This document shows, piece after piece, positions 57,016 through 64,000 of a DNA stretch of 64,000 nucleotides. The translations under genes and the position numbers were made by a program. This DNA is from Euborellia annulipes (taxonomy: Eukaryota; Arthropoda; Insecta; Dermaptera; Anisolabididae). The notes beneath the pieces were generated by a model. It did no database searches and was not told the origin of the DNA. It saw nothing but the letters and a program-made list of their open reading frames with translations. The stretch's first letter is position 1. Each line of letters opens with the position of its first letter. Location: NCBI GenBank assembly GCA_023213315.1, contig JAKCPI010005160.1, positions 118,966-182,965 of the forward strand, written 5' to 3'.

Positions 57016-60000
57016 CTCTATTTTTTGTCGCCTATTAGAATTAATAATATTAAATTGTATGAAATTTCTCCACTGCCCCGAACGTGATATGTATAATATC
57101 TTAATTATATATTATTTTATTAAACTTGTATATAATTCGCTTCTGAAGATGACACATATGGTGTCGAAATACGTATAAAGTGTTAATATCAAATTAATAT
57201 ATTATTGAAAAAGAAAACTTTGTGAATTTAATTCTCCTATTAAAGCATAATGTTTCAACTAGAGCCAACGGTTACCAGTTTAAAATTAAATATTAAATTT
57301 TATTTTTGGTATGCAATTCATGATCTTTAAATTTTATATATTTTATATTATATAATTTTTTATGTCTGAACTCTTCTAATAGTGGGTACAATTGCAATGG
57401 TGAAATAACTTTTTGTTTTTTAATAACAAATAATAGATCATTTTTGAAATGTATAATAAAGAGACACAAAAGATAATATTTATTTTTATTTCTGGCGAAT
57501 TATTTTTACTTAATATAAACGTAAGCACTGGTTTGAAAATAGAACAAAGAAAATGAACATTTTTTGATTATTTCCACCACAAACCGTTTTTCTCTCCCTC
57601 AAAACAACCACAAGAAAAGAGAAAAGTAATATTAAGATCAATCTCCCCCTTCCTATTAATTTTATATTAAGCTAAACCAAAAATATTAGATGAGAGATAA
57701 AAACGTTTCACGGCTAAGGTGAAAAGGCGTTTCAATCTTCAATCAATTGTTATATTTCACTATTTTTTTTTTTACAATAGAAATTTTTTGTTATAAAAAT
57801 GTTATTGGCTAAAGTGATTTGATAAAATGCTCAAGAAATTAAGTAGGCAAGGGCGGAATCCTAATCTCGTTTGGGGTTAGAAAAGTTTTTTGCTTATTCG
57901 AATTATTTATTTTTTTTTTTTTTTATTAAATTCTGGAAGCTCATCGTTCAAAATGAGTCATCAGAACGGCTGTCGAACCGTTTTTTAAAAAGCCTGTGAA
58001 TATCGAATTTTAGAACTTAAGTATAAAGATAAATAAAGGCCGCAGGGTTCCCTGAATTATGACCTTAATATGTTAATCCATTTATTTTTCAAATTGCCCA
58101 ATTTATTTTTATATTTTTCACATGGTTGAAGGATAGAATTTTGACACCAAACATTACTTCCCTCACTAGGATCCTCATATGTTAATATATTTCAAAAAAA
58201 ACTTTTGTATCATACATAGAGATTTAAAAGAAAAAGTAAAACGATGGAAATATATATAATGTTGCGTAAAAACCCCTGGAAAGAGGTGCAAACGCTTAGG
58301 TTCAATTTGATGTATTTTTGTGAAAGCACAAGGCGCACCTTAATATTCAAAGCTTAGATACCGAACATGACACGTTTCATACTCAAAAAGTTATCTATAA
58401 ATAAATATTGGTAGAAGTAACGTTACTCTTTTAGGGGCGCGCAATTCTTAGTTACGTCACTTTATATATATTCATTTATAAGAATTGAGAAAGTGAAATC
58501 TTCTAAAGTAGTGTTGAAGAATCGATCTGATCAGAGAGTGGTTCGTCAGGCTCAATTGTTTGCAGCTAGCATATACTATTAAATTTGTTTTTATTTATAT
58601 ATATAATTTGAAAATCTTTAACCCTTCTTTATATATGGCTAGAATCTTTCTTTAACCATTTATTAATTTAAAAAAAAATCTATATAGATTCCTCTCATAC
58701 ATATACCAAAAATATTTGGGTGTTAAAAATACTCTAAAAAGAAAACTTAATAAAACATGTCACTCTATAAATGACAATTATGTTTCCGCAAAAAAATACC
58801 TAATAATAATTAATGAATAATTATGAGTTTGGTCTAGTTGGATTTTTTAAACATATAAATTGAGAAATTGCTCAAATGCTGACGTTACGACTCATTCTTG
58901 TGAAGATGCAGACTGTCTATTTATATTCTTAAACAGAGGTTCAAACAGTTTTTAGAGGAATAATTCATATTTTTATTAAGGTATTTGTCAAATGTTTCGG
59001 TTTGTTTTCATTCTTGATAAGTTAACATGATAAATTCACTCATTAATTCTATTTATTAAAAAAAAAAAAAAAACACGTCTTTCAATTCCTATACTTTAAA
59101 CATTCTAATAAATTATATATTGTCAAGAAAGGAGATAAAATATAACTTTTTTCTTAAAATTTAGACTTGCTTATCCTACTAAAGTCCCAAGTAACACATT
59201 TTGTGGGCTGTTAAGAACAAATAAGAAAAATTTATATATAAATTTATCAACCTCTAAAGGCTGTCAGAGCTCTCAAGTCTATTTTTATTTTATTAATTCA
59301 TGATTTATTATAAACAATAATGACAATGTTCAAAGATATACTTTTTCAAATGGTATATATATATTTAAAAGTATAAAAATATGTCGCTATGGTTCCAATG
59401 GGATTATTTTGAGAGACACGGACATGAATAAAATTTTTCTACATTTTCATTCAAATGCTAATTTTAAATTTCAGGAAGAAGGAAGGCTATAAATGTTTTC
59501 ATATACATTTATAAATACTTGATTCCTTTCAAATGCCTTCCCTAATATTTAAATATAATAAAATAATGGATAAGAATTTATACGCTTAATAGATGTTTAT
59601 TTACCTTCTCTGCTTTTCCTAAATGAATATTTTCTATGTCACAAGTATTGTTAAAAATATTATAAAAAGTTAAGTTGTCGGGAGAAATTATATATTTTTA
59701 AAATGGTATAATAATCCTTCTTATAGCCAACAAATCTATGTAAATTTTATTTTTAATTGTTTATTAGAATATAAAAATTAATTTCTAAATTATTCTATTA
59801 TATAAATTAATTTATTTTACCACTAAAGCCTACATCCTTACTTCTTTTTAATAATAATAACAACCTGAGCCTCACAAAAACAAAATAATTTCTTATAATG
59901 TTTAAAAGGATCAATCAATTATAACTCTTACTTTTTCTCAATGACACTTGCATTACTAATTCTTATTTATTCCGTTATTTTTGTTTATCAGATAAGATCT

Positions 60001-60157
60001 TTCTAATCAATCACTTTCGTGAAAACATTTAAATGCTGATTAGATTTTTTTAAAATAACATCTGATGATTTCAAAGTTCATTGGCAATGAGAGATAAAAT
60101 TTTATTTATGCTCAATATTGCTAAAGGTTACATGGTTATATTTTTCAAGCTTTAATA
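57016..60157. other. Long A/T-rich intergenic region, no gene seen
   Basis: The first ~250 bp is Penelope-type repeat (GTTTCAACTAGAGCCAACGG motif near 57251). After that I see only A/T-rich sequence with homopolymers (57909-57925, 59056-59075) and no long ORF, splice-flanked exon or recognisable element. The promoter of the ubiquitin-like gene should lie near its right end. Confidence 0.5.
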
Positions 60158-60712
60158 ATGATTTCCCTAAAATATTTACTCTTATTTGCGTTAATTTTTA
60201 TATCTGTTGTAAGTATATTTTAATCAATTATTATATTCCTTTCTATTTATATTAAAAAAAAATAGTGATGTTTGAAAGGGGATGTGATATTAGAGCAAGA
60301 GGGGGGGAGATATTTTTTCAATCATAGTTTTCTGGGAGATTTGTATTTCCTATAATATTTACATAAATTGAAATTAATTAAAACAATATGTCTTTGTGAT
60401 AAAAGCATGGCATAGAGAAAAAAAAAATAGATTTGATTAGAATATACAAATAAAGAAATTCTTTTTTTCCTTTAGGAGGGAATAAATATATATATACGTA
60501 CTCCAAATGGTAGAACTCTTCCTTTACTCGTTGATCAACTTGGAACTCTGAAACAATTAAAAGCTCAGATTTACGAGAAGATCGGTCTGATCTCTGATTT
60601 CCAACGTATCATCTATGCTGGCAGAATTCTTGAAGATAATACAAAAACATTGAAAGATTATAATATCGTAGAAGATGCCTTTATTAAAGTTGAAGATATA
60701 AATCATTTATAA
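60158..60712 (+). CDS. Secreted ubiquitin-like protein (two exons, 95 aa)
   Basis: Exon 1 (60158-60208) encodes MISLKYLLLFALIFISV, a short basic start and hydrophobic core typical of a signal peptide, and ends at GTAAGT in phase 0. Exon 2 (60476-60712, acceptor TTTAG) encodes a ubiquitin fold: INIYIRTPNGRTL, then LKAQIYEKIG, FQRIIYAGRILED, TKTLKDYNI, and stops after EDINHL. The Ile44-patch region (RIIYAG) is kept. Relative to ubiquitin, K6, K11 and K48 are Arg, K29 is Gln and K63 is Glu; only K27 and K33 keep Lys. One residue is inserted after LED. There is no C-terminal Gly-Gly, so conjugation is not expected. Function is unknown; a secreted ubiquitin-fold protein is inferred. The 78-residue mature length is close to ubiquitin. 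Confidence 0.78.
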
Positions 60713-60933
60713 ATAATGTGTAATAATTCTTTTGCGATAGAAATATATTTTTAATTATCTACGTTGTTTTTCTTTTGACCATAATTGTTCATCTCCATAA
60801 TTTCTATAGAAATATAATTAATTCAAATGTTAAATCTAAAAAATCACTAAATTAATTTTTTGGCCAAAAATATATTTTCAGCTTATTTGAGTTTTGACAA
60901 ACATAACAATATTCTTTTAATTTTTATTTTAAG

Positions 60934-61161
60934 GATGGAATGTCAATCTTTTTAAGAACGCTAAATGGAAGGATACTTGCATTAAATGTTGATTCTTCGG
61001 AAACCCTAAAAGATCTTCGAGATAAAATAAAGCAAGAGACCAATTTAGCTCCATGTTTCCAACATATCATATATGCTGGCAGATATCTTGACGATGACGC
61101 CAAAACCCTTGAGGAATATAATATCGTCAATGATGCAACTCTGAGGTTGATCAGATTATGA
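60934..61161 (+). CDS. Second ubiquitin-fold terminal exon (75 aa), probable alternative exon
   Basis: After an acceptor (TTTTAAG at 60933) the frame reads DGMSIFLRTLNGRILALNV, LKDLRDKIKQET, FQHIIYAGRYLDDDAKTLEE, YNIVNDATLRLIRL and stops. It starts in phase 0 with DG-, just as the exon at 60476 starts with EG-. No separate signal-peptide exon is seen in the 220 bp between, so it may be spliced from the exon at 60158-60208 as an alternative terminal exon. Otherwise it is a gene starting at the internal ATG (60940) without a signal. Again K6, K11, K27 and K48 are Arg, K63 is Asn, and the Gly-Gly tail is missing (ends at the equivalent of Leu73). The two domains are clearly tandem duplicates. 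Confidence 0.7.
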   Translation, partial: DGMSIFLRTLNGRILALNVDSSETLKDLRDKIKQETNLAPCFQHIIYAGRYLDDDAKTLEEYNIVNDATLRLIRL

Positions 61162-62050
61162 CTGTTAAATCTATTAAAAAATAGTCATATATTAACGTTC
61201 ACTGGTCTGTTTATCTTGACAAGTATAATATAAATGTTTATAAATGCTTTAAGAAAATCAAACCATCAGAAATATATTGAAAAAAAAAAAACACATGCTC
61301 TTTTATTGTCGGCTCTCCTTCCCCCTTCCATCACATTTGTTATATTGATATTGATATGGCTATCCTCCACCCCCTCCCTAAAAAAAATATTTAAAAAATA
61401 TATATATATAAATTCTAAAATATCCAAAAACCATAGCAAGTAAAAAAAAAAATTGATTGATATCAGGGCCTTAACGAGGGCGTGGCAAAACAGGCGCCCG
61501 CCACGGGCGCAGCTGGGCTGGGGGCGCAAAACAAAGGGGACCGACTAGTTATGGTTTTTATTTACCAACACTTGGCCCAAAAAAAGGCCTGGTTTTGCTG
61601 CGCAGCACACTATTTTTTTCTTATTTTTGGTAATTTAAAGGTGCATTCTGTACTTGTTTACCAGAATATATATACATATCAAATTTTTAAGTATTAATTT
61701 TTAAAATTTTATATTCAAAATAAAATTTAATTTCCAAAAAAAAATATTTTTTTCAAATCTTGGGGGAGGTAAATTACCTATTTAGTTTCAGATTTTCAAT
61801 TCCTTGAAACTTAATTTTACTTTAGAAAATAGAGTAAATTGTTCTTGAAATTTGTAATTAATTTAGAAAATATAATATTTTTTAATGTATTTTGACTATA
61901 AGACTATATATACAAATTTAATTAATTAATTGCGCGAATAACCCCCCCTGTTGAAGCGCTCTAACAACAATGAAAAAAAAAAATTAATTAATTGATAATA
62001 TTTATATAATGATTATTATTAATTTATTTATTCTTCATTAATTAATTTTA
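61162..62050. other. 3' flank with hAT-end-like fragment
   Basis: A GC-rich piece at 61466-61560 (CAGGGCCTTAACGAGGGCGT) looks like one end of a hAT-type MITE; its partner was not found. The rest is A/T-rich low complexity. Confidence 0.45.
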
Positions 62051-64000
62051 TTTTTTGATAAACTTGTATAAAAAATATGGTTTTTGTAACAGGAGTGATC
62101 AGGAGAATAGAATAGTAAAGGAGTGTGTTGGCGCCAATGAAAAAATAACCTCCTCTCTGTTTTTAATCTCCGGGTATTTTCTTTGATTATTTATCATATA
62201 AATTAAGAGGAATCTCAGGCTGATTAGTGCTGCGACCCTGTGGAGACTTTTAGAATTATAAGTATAATTTTTAAAGTTTCCACAAGAGTGCAGCACAAAT
62301 CAGATATTTTATTCAATTATAAAGATTTTTAATAAATTTGTATTAAAAATATGGTCTTTGTAACAGGAGTGATCAGGAGAATAGAATAGTAATGGAGTGT
62401 GTTGGCGCCAATGAAAAAATAACCTCCTCTCTGTTTTTAATCTCCGGGTATTTTCTTTGAATATTTATCATATAAATTAAGAGGAATCTCAGGCTGATTA
62501 GTGCTGCGACCCTGTGGAGACTTTTAGAATTATAAGTATAATTTTTAAAGTTTCCACAAGAGTGCAGCACAAATCAGATATTTTATTCAATTATAAAGAT
62601 TTTTAATAAATTTGTATTAAAAATATGGTCTTTGTAACAGGAGTGATCAGGAGAATAGAATAGTAATGGAGTGTGTTGGCGCCAATGAAAAAATAACCTC
62701 CTCTCTGTTTTTAATCTCCGGGTATTTTCTTTGAATATTTATCATATAAATTAAGAGGAATCTCAGGCTGATTAGTGCTGCGACCCTGTGGAGACTTTTA
62801 GAATTATAAGTATAATTTTTAAAGTTTCCACAAGAGTGCAGCACAAATCAGATATTTTATTCAATTATAAAGATTTTTAATAAATTTGTATTAAAAAATA
62901 TGGTCTTTGTAACAGGAGTGATCAGGAGAATAGAAGAGTAAAGGAGTGTGTTGGCGCCAATGAAAAAATAACCTCCTCTCTGTTTTTAATCTCCGGGTAT
63001 TTTCTTTGAATATTTATCATATAAATTGAGAGGAATCTCAGGCTGATTAGTGCTGCGACCCTGTGGAGACTTTTAGAATTATAAGTATAATTTTTAAAGT
63101 TTCCACAAGAGTGCAGCACAAATCAGATATTTTATTCAATTATAAAGATTTTTAATAAATTTGTATTAAAAATATGGTCTTTGTAACAGGAGTGATCAGG
63201 AGAATAGAATAGTAAAGGAGTGTGTTGGCGCCAATGAAAAAATAACCTCCTCTCTGTTTTTAATCTCCGGGTATTTTCTTTGAATATTTATCATATAAAT
63301 TAAGAGGAATCTCAGGCTGATTAGTGCTGCGACCCTGTGGAGACTTTTAGAATTATAAGTATAATTTTTAAAGTTTCCACAAGAGTGCAGCACAAATCAG
63401 ATATTTTATTCAATTATAAAGATTTTTAATAAATTTGTATTAAAAATATGGTTTTTGTAACAGGAATGATCAGGAGAATAGAATAGTAAAGGAGTGTGTT
63501 GGCGCCAATGAAAAAATAACCTCCTCTCTGTTTTTAATCTCCGGGTATTTTCTTTGAATATTTATCATATAAATTGAGAGGAATCTCAGGCTGATTAGTG
63601 CTGCGACCCTGTGGAGACTTTTAGAATTATAAGTATAATTTTTAAAGTTTCCACAAGAGTGCAGCACAAATCAGATATTTTATTCAATTATAAAGATTTT
63701 TAATAAATTTGTATTAAAAATATGGTCTTTGTAACAGGAGTGATCAGGAGAATAGAATAGTAAAGGAGTGTGTTGGCGCCAATGAAAAAATAACCTCCTC
63801 TCTGTTTTTAATCTCCGGGTATTTTCTTTGAATATTTATCATATAAATTGAGAGGAATCTCAGGCTGATTAGTGCTACGACCCTGTGGAGACTTTTAGAA
63901 TTATAAGTATAATTTTTAAAGTTTCCACAAGAGTGCAGCACAAATCAGATATTTTATTCAATTATAAAGATTTTTAATAAATTTGTATTAAAAATATGGT
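62051..64000. repeat. Tandem array, ~274-bp unit, seven copies, runs off the window
   Basis: Units recur at 274-275 bp spacing (e.g. GTGTGTTGGCGCCAATG at each), nearly identical except the first, and the array continues past 64000. Each unit holds a TTGGCGCCAA palindrome and an 84-nt inverted repeat. A 65-codon minus-strand frame is open in every copy, but it spans the palindrome and lacks known motifs, so it is treated as incidental. Confidence 0.95.
62220..62303. repeat. 84-nt near-perfect palindrome in each tandem unit (first copy)
   Basis: CTGATTAGTGCTGC pairs with GCAGCACAAATCAG, and the arms continue through GTGGAGACTTT and AAAGTTTCCAC to a two-base loop in AATTATA-AG-TATAATT. The same hairpin recurs in every following unit. 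As RNA it would be a long stem like a microRNA or siRNA precursor; as DNA, a cruciform. Confidence 0.85.

Noticed and set aside
62099..63941. Seven copies of a 65-codon ORF as a tandem gene family
   Set aside because: Recent tandem duplication alone explains ORF preservation; the frame runs through a palindrome and has no recognisable motif or start context.
62051..64000. CRISPR array, snRNA, 5S rRNA or spliced-leader RNA repeats
   Set aside because: Units are identical along their full length with no spacers. I could not find U1-U6, 5S or Sm-site patterns in the unit on either strand.

Overview
This is a gene-sparse, AT-rich nuclear segment from an animal. Spliceosomal introns with GT-AG borders, clear orthologues of animal genes and a dense load of mariner, hAT, piggyBac, BEL/Pao, LINE and Penelope-like elements all point to an arthropod. 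The AT-richness, the mariner load and the hammerhead-bearing Penelope repeats suggest a copepod such as a sea louse; that last step is inference. I assembled gene models by eye from splice signals, reading-frame phase and remembered family motifs, and ran no search.

Host genes, left to right. (1) 1-1718 (+): the last three coding exons of a HYLS1-like centriole/cilium protein. (2) 8111-3704 (-): a six-exon orthologue of C9orf72 whose frame closes exactly (529 residues), converging on HYLS1. Five bases upstream of its ATG ends a 78-codon ORF for a small membrane protein (8353-8117). (3) 30608-35851 (+): a six-exon, 523-residue nuclear protein with an NRF1/Ewg-like segment, one C2H2 finger and a SUMO-interaction-type motif. 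A hAT-like MITE sits exactly at its stop codon. (4) 38745-38204 (-): an isolated, frameshifted exon of a CENP-E-type kinesin motor. (5) 46419-54050 (+): an eleven-exon SUGP1 orthologue (796 residues) with a large proline-rich insert, one recognisable SURP domain, a G-patch and the near-invariant C-terminus. (6) 60158-61161 (+): one signal-peptide exon followed by two separate ubiquitin-fold exons, both in the phase of the first. The encoded ubiquitin folds have lost most chain-forming lysines (K6, K11 and K48 are Arg) and lack the terminal Gly-Gly.

Mobile DNA fills most of the rest. From 8.4 to 30 kb lies a nested transposon cluster: an LTR-element remnant, inverted Penelope-derived repeats with hammerhead-like motifs, a Copia gag relic, LINE fragments, a mariner with perfect 35-bp ends inserted in a Penelope-like element, a deleted BEL/Pao element abutting a LINE, and a piggyBac derivative inside that LINE. 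From 36 to 45 kb lie hAT and Harbinger-type MITEs, a second Penelope-like element with inverted ends, and tRNA-derived SINEs. From 55.5 to 56.3 kb is a GC-rich minisatellite. The window ends in an unfinished ~274-bp tandem array (62.05-64 kb), each unit carrying an 84-nt near-perfect palindrome.

The genes do not form a pathway, although HYLS1 (and possibly the small membrane ORF) are cilium-type proteins. The most promising unexplained item is the secreted, lysine-stripped ubiquitin-like pair. Next come the MITE at the stop codon of the NRF1-like gene, the promoter-like block inside the Penelope GIY-YIG tail, the well-formed hammerhead cores, and the palindromic tandem array.
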